Part shown: positions 25,075-33,539 of the stretch, one piece after another | How positions within the stretch are numbered: position 1 is the stretch's first letter | Layout of the letters: each line of letters opens with the position of its first letter | From: Legionella drancourtii LLAP12 | GTDB taxonomy: Bacteria > Pseudomonadota > Gammaproteobacteria > Legionellales > Legionellaceae | DNA: 50,609 nucleotides | Reading direction: 5' to 3' | Assembly: GCF_000162755.2 (NCBI RefSeq) | Contig: NZ_JH413832.1 | Coordinates: 20,633 to 71,241 of the forward strand | Translations under genes and position numbers: made by a program | Notes under the pieces: generated by a model | Told to the model about the DNA's origin: nothing | Seen by the model: only the letters and a program-made list of their open reading frames with translations | Databases searched by the model: none

Positions 25075-27932
25075 TTTTCTTGGGGGGCGTTTAATGTACT
25101 GCTGGCGCTGAATTTAATTAGTGTAGGGCAGTGTTGATAGTCACTGGTATCTGTGGTTGATTGCCATATTTGTTTGGATAGTGCTGTTAAAGTAGAGTTA
25201 TTATTCAAGTCAACTTTAATTGACTCTACGTTGAGAAAACAGCCAAGCGAATGATCATAAATCGGCTTGTCACGTGTTGACTTGATAATATTCATTACGG
25301 TGAAGGGTGTGTCACTTTGGTAGCCGTCACAGCAATTGCGTAAAGCCAGCGCCAATATAGCGCATAGACCGTTATTGATGCTGATGTGATTTTGTCCACA
25401 AAAATGTTTTAGCCTATTTAGTGCGTGTTTGGGAATTTCTGTGTAGGTAGAGTAGGGCAGTTTTGCTGTCTTCATATCGTCTACAACATAGCTTTTTGGA
25501 AATGAAAAGAAAGAAGCATCTTTTAAATAGTCTTCCCAAAATAGAATATTTTTATCTAAAGATTGTTCAATAAGCTGGTGTTCTGCAAAAACATATTTCT
25601 TATAGTGCGTATCGGTTTCTATGATCAGTTTTTCATTGTAGTGCAAATAAAATTGAGATAAATCATCAAATAAAATATCAATTGATGCATCATCAGAAAT
25701 TAGATGTGGCATGCAAATTTGTATTTCTACCGAATCTTCTCTTAGGTAAAATAATTTGCTGATAATGAGTGGAGAATCTTTAGCCCATGCATGAAAATTA
25801 CTTAATTCAGTCAAGGAATGTTCTAGAGTTTGTTCACTTTCTTGCTTAGATAACGATTCAATATTTTTTTCAATCAGCCGCCAAGACAGTTTTTTTTGCA
25901 CTTGCTGCGCGGGTTTTAACTTTAAAATACGATAAATTAACACCTGATGTTTTTTTAGAACCGCTTGAAATGCGCGTTCTAAAATAGCTTTATCCAAATG
26001 ACCTTGGAATCGTTTTCTAGCAACAATATTTAATCTTTTGGCTTTGGGTTCAAATGTATCTGCCATCCAGAGTACGAATTGGAAATCGCTTAGTGGTGTA
26101 TCGGTGATTTCATTATATTGAATTTCATTGGCCAAGTCTTTTTTGGCTTTTGCAGTGCGGTGAATCACCGGAATTAAATTGGCGATGCATGCTGCTTGAT
26201 AGAAGTCATTCAAGGTAATGCTTTTTTCCAATAGATGGTTTATTTTTGAAACCAGACGCGCTGCGGATAAAGAATGTCCGCCAAGCTCAAAAAAATTATC
26301 ATTGAGTCCAATGAGGCGAATCCCCAACTCTTCTGACCAGAGTTGCGATAGTTTTATTTCTAAGTCAGTAGTAGGTCCTATATAATGCTGGCTGGCTTCT
26401 AATCGTGGTTGAGGCAATGCTAATTTATCTAATTTACCATTGGCGGTAAGTGGCAAGAAATCAACTTTAATAAAGGCAGTTGGCATCATATATTCGGGAA
26501 TTTGAGCCTGCAAAAACTCACGTATATCATTTGCTGTGGGTGTGGAGTGAAAATTTTTTATCATGTAATAGGCAACCAATCGATGTTCTTGCAACGAATT
26601 TTTTTGCGTTACTACCGCTACTGTTTTAATTAGCGGATGTGCTGCTAAGCGTTTTTCTATTTCTCCAGGCTCAATCCGAAAACCGCGTATTTTTACCTGA
26701 TCATCCATTCGGCCCAGATATTCAAGCATACCATCAGTACGTTTACGGCATAAATCGCCCGTTTTATACAAACGGGCGTTTTTATCGGTACTAAATGGGT
26801 TTTTAATAAATTGTCGCTGCGTTAATTCGGGTTGATTTAGGTAACCGCGAGCCAAACACCTTCCTCCAATAAGTAATTCACCCTCTTCGCCATCAAGAAC
26901 AGGCATATTTTGTTGATCGACAACATGATAATGCATGTGCGCGCCGGTCTTACCAATAGGAACATTCGCTGCAAAATCAGAAAAACTAGTATTGCTTACT
27001 TTGTATGTAGAAATGGCAACAGTGGTTTCTGTTGGGCCATATTCGTTAAATAATACATGAGTCGGATAAAGCTCAAGCCATGCCTTGCACTCTACAGCGG
27101 ATAAATTTTCGCCACCTAAGATAATTGATTTTAAGGAGGGGAGGGCAATAAAGTTATTTTGTGTCTCCTGTAAAAGAATTTTAAAATAACTCGGAGTAAG
27201 CTTAATGGTGTCGATGGAGTTATTGGCAATATGGTGCAGGTAATTTCTTGTATCTTTTTTGATCTTGTCGGTGCAAATCACAACCGTTAGACCCAACATT
27301 AATGGCGCAAGCGTAACAGATACTGCCATATCAAAAATAGGATTAGATGAAAAATCAATACGTTGCTGTGCTTGGCAACCCGTATATTCTGCAAACCAGT
27401 GACAGTAATTAATTACTGAATGATGTTCAATTAATACACCTTTAGGGTTTCCTGTAGAGCCGGAAGTGTAAATAATATAAGCTAGATGTTCCGGAGAAAT
27501 GGCTGGCTGTGGATTTTCAGTGGCTTGCTTGGTAATATTTTTCTCATCACTATCAAGGAGGATTATTTCTCCTTGATAGTGATTTAATTTATCTTTTAAA
27601 ACCGATTCAGTGATTAAAATAGGTGCATTGCTGTCATTTAACAGAAATAATAAACGCTCTACTGGTTGCGATGAATCAATGGGCAAATAGGCTCCACCGG
27701 CTTTTAAAATAGCAATAATTGCAATTAGAAAATCAAATGAACGCGGTAAACATAGGGCAATTGGCATATCTGGTTTAATGGCCCTTTCTTGCAAATAATG
27801 TGCAAGTTGATTTGCTTTTCTATTTAACTCGCTATAGGTTAACGATTGTTTCTCATTGAGCACAGCAATATGATCAGGAAACTGACGCACATGTTGTTCA
27901 AATAACCCCGATATTGTATTTTTATTATCCAT
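25071..27932 (-). CDS. Single-module NRPS: adenylation, carrier and (split) condensation domain
   Basis: About 953 residues from ATG 27932 (MDNKNTISGLFEQH), 8 nt after the exporter stop; an ATG at 27971 inside that gene is possible, and neither has a clear ribosome site. Adenylation domain about 5-510: LTYSELN, YTSGSTGNPKG (A3), NEYGPTE (A5), YKTGDL (A7), NGKLDK (A10 Lys). Carrier: DNFFELGGHSLSA, the Ser for phosphopantetheine near 554. Condensation domain from about 612: the core reads PHLISDD where HHxxxDG is usual, keeping the second, catalytic His. The C domain stops mid-fold and continues in another frame. The order A-T-C, with no thioesterase, suggests conjugation of one amino acid to another acyl acceptor. 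Substrate pocket residues point to Asn or a similar amino acid (see finding). Confidence 0.85.
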   Translation of the reverse strand: MDNKNTISGLFEQHVRQFPDHIAVLNEKQSLTYSELNRKANQLAHYLQERAIKPDMPIALCLPRSFDFLIAIIAILKAGGAYLPIDSSQPVERLLFLLNDSNAPILITESVLKDKLNHYQGEIILLDSDEKNITKQATENPQPAISPEHLAYIIYTSGSTGNPKGVLIEHHSVINYCHWFAEYTGCQAQQRIDFSSNPIFDMAVSVTLAPLMLGLTVVICTDKIKKDTRNYLHHIANNSIDTIKLTPSYFKILLQETQNNFIALPSLKSIILGGENLSAVECKAWLELYPTHVLFNEYGPTETTVAISTYKVSNTSFSDFAANVPIGKTGAHMHYHVVDQQNMPVLDGEEGELLIGGRCLARGYLNQPELTQRQFIKNPFSTDKNARLYKTGDLCRKRTDGMLEYLGRMDDQVKIRGFRIEPGEIEKRLAAHPLIKTVAVVTQKNSLQEHRLVAYYMIKNFHSTPTANDIREFLQAQIPEYMMPTAFIKVDFLPLTANGKLDKLALPQPRLEASQHYIGPTTDLEIKLSQLWSEELGIRLIGLNDNFFELGGHSLSAARLVSKINHLLEKSITLNDFYQAACIANLIPVIHRTAKAKKDLANEIQYNEITDTPLSDFQFVLWMADTFEPKAKRLNIVARKRFQGHLDKAILERAFQAVLKKHQVLIYRILKLKPAQQVQKKLSWRLIEKNIESLSKQESEQTLEHSLTELSNFHAWAKDSPLIISKLFYLREDSVEIQICMPHLISDDASIDILFDDLSQFYLHYNEKLIIETDTHYKKYVFAEHQLIEQSLDKNILFWEDYLKDASFFSFPKSYVVDDMKTAKLPYSTYTEIPKHALNRLKHFCGQNHISINNGLCAILALALRNCCDGYQSDTPFTVMNIIKSTRDKPIYDHSLGCFLNVESIKVDLNNNSTLTALSKQIWQSTTDTSDYQHCPTLIKFSASSTLNAPQEK

Positions 27933-27940
27933 TTTATTGT

Positions 27941-30154
27941 TTACAATTTTGGTAAAAGGCGATCTAGCCATTTAGGGAGATACCAATTCCATGTTTTAAA
28001 AAGCGCCATAGTAGCTGGAACTAAGAAGCTTCGAATGAAAAAGGCATCCATAAAAATTGCAACAGCAATGCCGAGTCCAAACGCCTTAACCATCAATACA
28101 TCGGCGACCAAAAACGAACCGCAAATAACAATTACGATAAGCGCAGCACTGGTAATAATGCGACTGCTTTTTTCAATTCCAAAAATAATACTTTGATTAT
28201 TATCTTTGCTGTGTTGATGTGCCTCTTTGATTCGGGAAAGTAAAAAGACTTCATAGTCCATCGAGAAGCCAAATAACGCACAGAAAATAATGACTAATAA
28301 ACTTATATCCAACATCCCTTGGGGTTCAAAATTAAGCAGCTTAGATAAATACCCCTCCTGGAATACAAACACTAAGGCACCGTATGAAGCACAAAGGCTC
28401 AATAAATTCATTAAAATTGCTTTTAAAGGTAAGAAAATCGATCTAAGCAATATTAGTAGTATAAGATAGGAAAAGGCCATTATCCATAAAACAGCATAAG
28501 GAAGCATGTGGTAGATCGTATGTAAGACATCAATATTCGCAACGGCTGTACCCGTTAATTGCAAATCTAATCCATGAATAGGTTGCAGATTACGTAGTTC
28601 AGCAATGAGTTTTTTAGTCTCAGGTGAATTCATCGGATACTTGCTGACAATATTCAGGACTGTCAAATGCTTGAGCGTCGTGATCGTTAACAATTGTTTG
28701 ACGTGTGTATCTGCTAAGCTTTTATCGGTATGATACAGCATATAGTATTGTTTTTTGGTCAGATCGGAATCACTGCTGATAATGCCGTTAATTTTTTTAA
28801 TGCGTGGATTGTCTTTGAGTTTATCCACTAAATCATAGATCTTATTCAGATTGCTACGCGATAAAATTGGCGAGGAAGGCGAGTGAATCACCAGTTGAAT
28901 AGGATTTAATTCTTGAATATTAAACTTTTCGGCATAGGTATCATAAAAACTTCGGCTGGGCGAATTTTCCGGGAAAATGCGATAATCCGAGATGCTAAAT
29001 TTTGCCGATAAAAATGGATAACCCAGTACTAACAATAAAACAAGAATCGTGGTGAAAAACAAATAAGGTCTATGAACAACGCGTTCGGCCAGCCAACGCC
29101 AGCAACTGAAACCATTTTGATGATCTCGTTTAATAATGTGAACGGACAGGAAATTAATTTTTGTTTTTATGACCGCAAGAATTGCCGGCAGTAGAATGGT
29201 GGAAATCAGAACCGCAAAAAATACGGCCGCAAGCCCACCTACGGCGACAGAAAACAGGATATTAATTGGAAATAAAAACAGGGCGCTAAGACTAACAAAA
29301 ACAGCTAAACCACTAAAGAAAATCGCTTTCCCAGCATTGCCTTGGGTCACGGCAATAGCTTCTTCGCTGCTTAATCCATTTTGTAATTCATCGCGAAAAC
29401 GACTAATAAAAAACAGTGAATAATCAAGACACAGGCAAAGGCCTAATAATAAAGCAATATTGATCGTAAATACGGAAAGCGTAAAGTAATGACCAATGAA
29501 ATATAATGTGGTGAGAATAATTAAGGCACATCCCCCACCTAAAATAATCGGCAATGTTGCCGCAACTACGGAACCAAAAACAAAGAGCAAGGTGATAATG
29601 GCAACTGGCGTTGCAATAAAGTCAGCTTTATAAAGGTCAACTTGAGTTTGGTGAGTGACATTATCCACAAATTGTGGCTCACCACCAATCTCTATGGTCA
29701 TATTTGCAGGTTTTTTTATTGAATCTTTAAATTGCCGTAATAATTTATCGCTAATTGGTTTTGGGGTTTTGACGATTACCACAACATAAGCGGTGTGTTT
29801 ATCCTTGGATATTTGTTGCTTTTTATAGGGCAAAAGAATATCGTGCTTAATCGGAAAATCATCTAAATCCGCCAAGGATTTCTTTATTTTCGCTATATAT
29901 TCCGGATTTGTCGCCTTTAGTTTGGAACTGTGGTACATAATAAGAAATTTGTTATTACTGTTATAACCAAATTTTTTATTTAAGTATTGGGTTACGGCTG
30001 TACTGGAAGAACGATCATCCACAAAGCCGGTGGTTTTAAATGGTTCCATAATGTGAGGCAAAAATGGAATACATCCTAAAATAATCAGCATCCACAGGAT
30101 AATGATCGGCCAACGAAATCTATTGATAACTTTTCCTACTTGGTAAAAAACCAT
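27941..30154 (-). CDS. MMPL/RND-family inner membrane exporter
   Basis: A 737-residue protein starting at ATG 30154 (MVFYQVGKVINRFRW). It has the RND-like doubled layout: TM1, a periplasmic loop, a group of TM segments around LLLGLCLCLDYSLFFISRFRDEL, a second periplasmic region, and a C-terminal group with FCALFGFSMDYEVFLLSRIKEA. The GxxxDY(S/E)xFxxxR motifs mark MMPL proteins, exporters of lipids, hopanoids and lipid-linked metabolites. It precedes the NRPS, whose start lies 8 nt after the stop (or overlaps it), so they are cotranscribed. The natural reading is export of the NRPS product. Divergent from epmC. Confidence 0.88.
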   Translation of the reverse strand: MVFYQVGKVINRFRWPIIILWMLIILGCIPFLPHIMEPFKTTGFVDDRSSSTAVTQYLNKKFGYNSNNKFLIMYHSSKLKATNPEYIAKIKKSLADLDDFPIKHDILLPYKKQQISKDKHTAYVVVIVKTPKPISDKLLRQFKDSIKKPANMTIEIGGEPQFVDNVTHQTQVDLYKADFIATPVAIITLLFVFGSVVAATLPIILGGGCALIILTTLYFIGHYFTLSVFTINIALLLGLCLCLDYSLFFISRFRDELQNGLSSEEAIAVTQGNAGKAIFFSGLAVFVSLSALFLFPINILFSVAVGGLAAVFFAVLISTILLPAILAVIKTKINFLSVHIIKRDHQNGFSCWRWLAERVVHRPYLFFTTILVLLLVLGYPFLSAKFSISDYRIFPENSPSRSFYDTYAEKFNIQELNPIQLVIHSPSSPILSRSNLNKIYDLVDKLKDNPRIKKINGIISSDSDLTKKQYYMLYHTDKSLADTHVKQLLTITTLKHLTVLNIVSKYPMNSPETKKLIAELRNLQPIHGLDLQLTGTAVANIDVLHTIYHMLPYAVLWIMAFSYLILLILLRSIFLPLKAILMNLLSLCASYGALVFVFQEGYLSKLLNFEPQGMLDISLLVIIFCALFGFSMDYEVFLLSRIKEAHQHSKDNNQSIIFGIEKSSRIITSAALIVIVICGSFLVADVLMVKAFGLGIAVAIFMDAFFIRSFLVPATMALFKTWNWYLPKWLDRLLPKL

Positions 30155-30277
30155 ATTCTTCTCATTCTTTTTAGTAGAAACGCATAAATTAAAACAATAC
30201 AAAAAATGATGACTCATTAAACATATTAGTATAAATTAGACATTATTGTTTGGATTTAGCTACTGAAAAGGTATTTT

Positions 30278-30811
30278 GTGCATCACTACGAGGATTTGAT
30301 AACCATTTTTCACGCTTGTTTCGGCACGGATTATAACGCCAGATTGGTAAAAGGCGATAATGAGCCGATTTATTTGCCTGCAAATAATCAGCAAAATTAC
30401 CATGCTATATGCTTTGCCCACGGTTTTTTCAGTAGTGCTTTACATGAGTGTGCGCATTGGCTGATTGCTGGAGAGGAACGGAGAAAGCTGGTTGACTTTG
30501 GTTATTGGTATGCGCCTGATGGGCGTACGGCAGAACAACAGGCACTATTTCAGCGTGTAGAAGTCAAGCCACAAGCTTTGGAATGGATACTTTCTAAAGC
30601 GGCAGGGCATAAATTTCGCGTCAGTATTGATAATTTAAATGGTGAAGAATCGGATACTGAAACCTTTAAACAGGCTGTTTATGAGCAAGTAAAGCATTAT
30701 TGCTCGGTAGGTTTACCTGCGCGTGCCCAGACATTTCGTGATGCTTTAAGTGTTTTTTATGGCCAGGCGGCGCTTTTATGTGTGGACGATTTTTCGTTAG
30801 CTGAGTTGTAA
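30278..30811 (+). CDS. epmC: Elongation factor P hydroxylase EpmC
   Basis: A 177-residue protein of the YfcM/EpmC family, which hydroxylates the (R)-beta-lysyl-lysine of EF-P. The family signature FFSSALHECAHWLIAGEE carries the HExxH-type metal ligands; GYWYAPDGRTAEQQALFQRVEVKPQALEW follows. Length equals E. coli EpmC (182). The start is GTG 30278. EpmA, EpmB and EF-P are not in the window, so the pathway must be completed elsewhere. It is divergent from the exporter operon. Confidence 0.95.
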   Translation: MHHYEDLITIFHACFGTDYNARLVKGDNEPIYLPANNQQNYHAICFAHGFFSSALHECAHWLIAGEERRKLVDFGYWYAPDGRTAEQQALFQRVEVKPQALEWILSKAAGHKFRVSIDNLNGEESDTETFKQAVYEQVKHYCSVGLPARAQTFRDALSVFYGQAALLCVDDFSLAEL

Positions 30812-30843
30812 TTATTTAAAAGGAAAATCTTCGATTTTGATAC

Positions 30844-30919
30844 GCTTCGAAGCCTTGCGCCAAAACTAGCTAGGCTTCGAGACAGTGCCAACGTGCTCCT
30901 CAGTCCGAATGGAGCGAGA
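30844..30919. repeat. Dispersed palindromic repeat, copy 1
   Basis: This 76-bp stretch aligns to the reverse complement of 38208-38283 over its full length at about 80% identity by eye. It contains the hairpin tcgaagcct (30847-30855) / aggcttcga (30872-30880) and a downstream tcctcagtccgaa block. It lies between epmC and the convergent NTPDase gene. Confidence 0.8.
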
Positions 30920-30982
30920 GTAGACAATGTTAAATTTCTTAACCTGGCAGCCTATTCTCCAGTGGGATAAGGGAATTCCAGG

Positions 30983-32125
30983 TTAATGATGTAACACGAC
31001 TCCCATTGTCCAGTCTAAATTCTCTGCAGAAGGCACATAATTGACTTTCTGGTTAGGAGAAAATCCATAGCCATTTACCATTAGCGCGTAGTAAAAAGCA
31101 GGTAAGAGGCAGTAGGCATCCAGATATTCATTGTTAGGATATTGATGACTTAATTCATCCCATTGTTGATGGCAAGCCAGATTATTGGCCTGTTGCAGGA
31201 AATCTTGGGTTGTCAATTGGCTCTTGGGGAATTGAAAGGGTTTGCTTTCTGCAAGGTTGGCAATTCCACCAATTGCATACCAAGATGTTACTGGATTATT
31301 AGCCAGAATAGGTTGGACAACGTTGTTCGCCTTGTGCACCCCATTAATTAATGCCGCGATTTCATCTGCGCAGTCAGGGGCATTGCCTTGTCCTGCTTCA
31401 CCATTAGGAAGAGGGTAATTATTCGAAAAACAGGAAGTAGAATCAAGGAGTTGGTGGGTCATTTCATTTTGTCCAAGGCCAAGAAAACTATAGACAAACA
31501 GGTTGATTTGCTGGCCATAAAGAGTTAATTCAATCAGGGTGCTTTTACTCAGATTAGGTGTGGCATTATTTTGGAGGGGAAACGCAATTTGTGTCGAGGC
31601 CCCGCCAATATCCAATACGCCTATGGGTTGTTGTGACGCAGATTTAAGTGTGCCTAAATGGTAATTTACAGAAAGCCAGTCATAGAGCGCTTCATCATCG
31701 CCGGTGATGGTTTTGGCATCCCTAAGTTGCCATTGTGATTGTTGGTCGAACCAATTTTTCAGGTTTTGATAATAAATTTTTTGTTTGGCTTGCGGAACTA
31801 AACGCATGCCTGCAGTTGCATAAAAATAGACTGGCATTTTCTGTGCGGGTGCACCAGAGAATAGAATAGCCATGTATGCATCTAGAGTATTTTGGTTGGT
31901 TTCAAGACTGGCAAAGGCTGGCTGGATTTTTTTTAACCATATTTCATCGATGTTAATGGGGGTATTGGTTTCATCCATATCGTAGGAAAAAACATGTAAT
32001 CTTGAGCCGGTGCTGCCTGCATCAATTACCGCAATACATTGATGTTCAGTACAGGACGTTGTTTTAACATAACCTGTGCCAGTAATTAAAAATAAGCAAG
32101 AGATAAAAATCAACAAACGCACCAT
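30983..32125 (-). CDS. Secreted CD39-type ecto-NTPDase (apyrase)
   Basis: A 380-residue GDA1/CD39 nucleoside triphosphate diphosphohydrolase with a signal peptide (about 1-19). All apyrase conserved regions are visible: VIDAGSTGSRLHVF (ACR1), YFYATAGMR (ACR2), TGDDEALYDWLSVNY (ACR3), GVLDIGGASTQIAF (ACR4) and SWYAIGGIA (ACR5). In the family these bind the phosphates and the Glu/Asp activate water. It hydrolyses extracellular or vacuolar NTP and NDP. L. pneumophila Lpg1905 is a well-studied virulence-linked relative, and this is very probably its orthologue. Single gene, minus strand, convergent with epmC and divergent from the EamA gene. Confidence 0.95.
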   Translation of the reverse strand: MVRLLIFISCLFLITGTGYVKTTSCTEHQCIAVIDAGSTGSRLHVFSYDMDETNTPINIDEIWLKKIQPAFASLETNQNTLDAYMAILFSGAPAQKMPVYFYATAGMRLVPQAKQKIYYQNLKNWFDQQSQWQLRDAKTITGDDEALYDWLSVNYHLGTLKSASQQPIGVLDIGGASTQIAFPLQNNATPNLSKSTLIELTLYGQQINLFVYSFLGLGQNEMTHQLLDSTSCFSNNYPLPNGEAGQGNAPDCADEIAALINGVHKANNVVQPILANNPVTSWYAIGGIANLAESKPFQFPKSQLTTQDFLQQANNLACHQQWDELSHQYPNNEYLDAYCLLPAFYYALMVNGYGFSPNQKVNYVPSAENLDWTMGVVLHH

Positions 32126-32307
32126 TGCACAGATCCCGTATAAGTTTAGTTCTCAAATAATACACTATGTATTTTTTATTTTCAACATGTTATCATCGTA
32201 AAAAAATGTTAGACTGCTTCTTCAGTAAGCTTTAGGGGTAATCCGCATTTTTTAAGCAACAAAATATAGTTTATTACCCTTTGTCCGACTTTTTTGGCGA
32301 TTACATT

Positions 32308-33225
32308 ATGATGACTAAAGAACATCGCGGTTCGATTTATGCCATTCTATCAGGTTTTTTATACGGTTTTATAGGTTATTTTGGTATTAGTGCCATGAAT
32401 GGCCATATGTCTGCAAGTACTATGTTATTTTGGCGGTTTTTTATCTCCAGCAGCGTTATTTTAGTCGTATTATTCCCACAATTAAAAAAGCCGACTGATA
32501 CTTACAAACAAATGCGCAACGCTTTTTTAACTGGTGTTGTCTATTATGGTTTGTCGACCTTGCTTTATTTTTTAGCCTGCCAATACATCAGTTCTGGCTT
32601 ATCTATGGTGATTTTTTTTACCTACCCCGTATTAATTATGTTAATTAATTTTGTTGTTTATAAACAACAAATCCCAAAAATCTATTATTTGGCAATAACT
32701 GTAATTTTGTTGGGAATGACCTTTTTAGTAGATATGAATGCGTTTTCAGTTAACTTATGGGGTATCTTCTTTGGTATTATCTCTGCATTTTTCTATGCCG
32801 GTTATATTATCGCCAGTAAAAGGAATAGTCTTTCACCCAATATGTCTACGTTGATGGTGTGTTTGGGATGTATGGTGACGAGCTTGATCGTTTCACTTAT
32901 TAATCACACGTTTGTTTTTCCTTCATCCTCCACGGTTTGGTTGCATTTATTTGGCATTGCGATTGTGGCAACTGTGATTCCCATTTTATTGATGTTATAC
33001 AGTTTGAAGTATATTAGCTCTGAGAAAGCGTCTATTTTATCGGTTTTAGAACCGGTTTTTGTGGTTATTTTTGGTATCTTGCTTTTAGGAGAGTCGTTGC
33101 GATTTTTAAGTGCAATTGGCATTGTTTTAATATTAACTGGAGCGCTGATTACGTTATTTAGCCATAAGATTCGTTTGGATTTATTGCGGTTTAATTGGTT
33201 GCGGTCACGTGCTGAAGAATTGTAA
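32308..33225 (+). CDS. EamA/DMT-family drug-metabolite transporter
   Basis: About 305 residues from ATG 32308 (or 32311), with ten hydrophobic segments in two five-helix EamA halves. Family-like segments include GFLYGFIGYFGI, FTYPVLIMLINF and ASILSVLEPVFVVIFGILLLGESL, the last a characteristic EamA repeat element. An open frame extends nine codons upstream to a TTG. Probable efflux or uptake of a small metabolite; the substrate is unknown. A strong terminator follows. Confidence 0.88.
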   Translation: MMTKEHRGSIYAILSGFLYGFIGYFGISAMNGHMSASTMLFWRFFISSSVILVVLFPQLKKPTDTYKQMRNAFLTGVVYYGLSTLLYFLACQYISSGLSMVIFFTYPVLIMLINFVVYKQQIPKIYYLAITVILLGMTFLVDMNAFSVNLWGIFFGIISAFFYAGYIIASKRNSLSPNMSTLMVCLGCMVTSLIVSLINHTFVFPSSSTVWLHLFGIAIVATVIPILLMLYSLKYISSEKASILSVLEPVFVVIFGILLLGESLRFLSAIGIVLILTGALITLFSHKIRLDLLRFNWLRSRAEEL

Positions 33226-33248
33226 TAAGCCAAGAGATTTAAGTTAGC

Positions 33249-33279
33249 GTGTCCCCTGTGCTTGCCAACCAGGGGACAC
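33249..33279. terminator. Hairpin terminator between EamA and the small lipoprotein gene
   Basis: gtgtcccctg and caggggacac make a perfect 10-bp GC-rich stem with an 11-nt loop, then TTGATTTTT on the plus strand. It sits between convergent genes and likely works in both directions. Confidence 0.75.
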
Positions 33280-33317
33280 TTGATTTTTAGTCATACAGGA
33301 GGGCGTTGATGAATATC

Positions 33318-33458
33318 TTAGTACCAATTTCCAGTATAACTATTTGTGCCAGAGCAATCGCTAGGTACAGAAATCCCTGAACATGGGTTACAGTTAGAGC
33401 AGTTACTTAACATTGCAGTGGCAGTAACCATGGCGATTAGTAGTATCATCTTTTTCAT
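33318..33458 (-). CDS. Small lipoprotein-like or secreted protein (46 aa)
   Basis: The minus strand encodes a 46-residue protein from ATG 33458, with AAGGA 7 bp upstream. It starts MKKMILLIAMVTATAMLSNC, a hydrophobic export signal ending in an LSNC lipobox-like motif, and continues with SNCNPC and a short Cys/Ser/Tyr-rich tail ending NWY. The Asn at -1 of the lipobox is unusual, so a plain secreted peptide is also possible. It is too short for most gene finders. Function unknown. Confidence 0.65.
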   Translation of the reverse strand: MKKMILLIAMVTATAMLSNCSNCNPCSGISVPSDCSGTNSYTGNWY

Positions 33459-33539
33459 GACTTATCCTTGTAATGACTTGTATCTTAAAACTATACTCTA
33501 AGATTATGAATTTAACCAATTAAAACAACCTGGGTCTAT

